From positions 1 through 22,804 of the forward strand of contig JAYGED010000243.1 of assembly GCA_046582565.1 (NCBI GenBank): a stretch of 22,804 bases of DNA, written 5' to 3'. Of this stretch, positions 22,788 to 22,804 are shown piece after piece. Position numbers and translations under genes: made by a program. This stretch comes from JAYGED01 sp046582565 (GTDB lineage Bacteria > Pseudomonadota > Alphaproteobacteria > JAAXGF01). Position 1 is the first letter of the stretch. The number at the start of each line of letters is the position of its first letter. The notes under the pieces are model-generated. The model made no database searches. It was not told where the DNA came from and was given only the letters and a program-made list of their open reading frames with translations.

Positions 22788-22804
22788 AGATCGGAAGAGC
22801 GTCG
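22788..22804. other. Illumina adapter sequence (artefact)
   Basis: AGATCGGAAGAGCGTCG is identical to the first 17 bases of the standard Illumina TruSeq read-2 adapter. It is the very end of the window, joined to the IS630 start in mid-codon. It is not genomic and should be trimmed. Confidence 0.95.

Noticed and set aside
1..22804. CRISPR arrays, rRNA, phage genes, toxin-antitoxin or defence systems
   Set aside because: No regularly spaced repeats, rRNA signatures, or recognisable defence or phage proteins were found on either strand.

Overview
The window is GC-rich bacterial DNA, most likely from an alphaproteobacterium of Rhodospirillales type. The evidence is dense coding, the block ispB / DUF2007 / tRNA1(Val)-type methyltransferase followed by glyQ-glyS-ppdK (an order I recall from that group), and the protein sequences themselves. 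The right end is a contig end: the last 17 bases are Illumina adapter.

Region 1 (1-9911, + strand) is one tightly packed operon cut by the left edge. It encodes the C-terminal part of a xanthine dehydrogenase-family molybdenum subunit, a 6-hydroxynicotinate-reductase-like Fe-S protein, a UPF0280 (ApbE-like) protein, a DUF1185 'amino acid synthesis' protein, HyuA and HyuB (ATP-dependent lactam/hydantoin hydrolase family), a PLP-dependent 2,3-diaminopropionate ammonia-lyase and an N-acyl-D-amino-acid deacylase. Most neighbours overlap by 1-4 bases. The order suggests a reductive route for an N-heterocycle: hydroxylate, reduce the ring, open the lactam, remove the N-acyl group, then eliminate ammonia from a 2,3-diaminopropionate-like product to give pyruvate. 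The substrate is unknown and no regulator or transporter is visible.

Region 2 (9920-12516) holds a minus-strand SAM methyltransferase, a 329-base intergenic stretch with an operator-like palindrome, a creatinase/ectoine-hydrolase-like M24 protein of lower GC, and tRNA-Pro(CGG) on the minus strand. A 12-base exact copy of the tRNA 3' end lies before the M24 gene, so the M24 block looks like a small islet integrated at the tRNA.

Region 3 (12591-22650) is core-genome-like: polyprenyl diphosphate synthase (minus), divergent DUF2007 and TrmN6-type methyltransferase, an exported cytochrome P460-like protein convergent with a DUF2459 lipoprotein, a small membrane protein with a four-Cys tail, glyQ, glyS, ppdK and a DUF1989 protein. 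The contig then runs into the first 17 codons of an IS630-type transposase, where the assembly stops.
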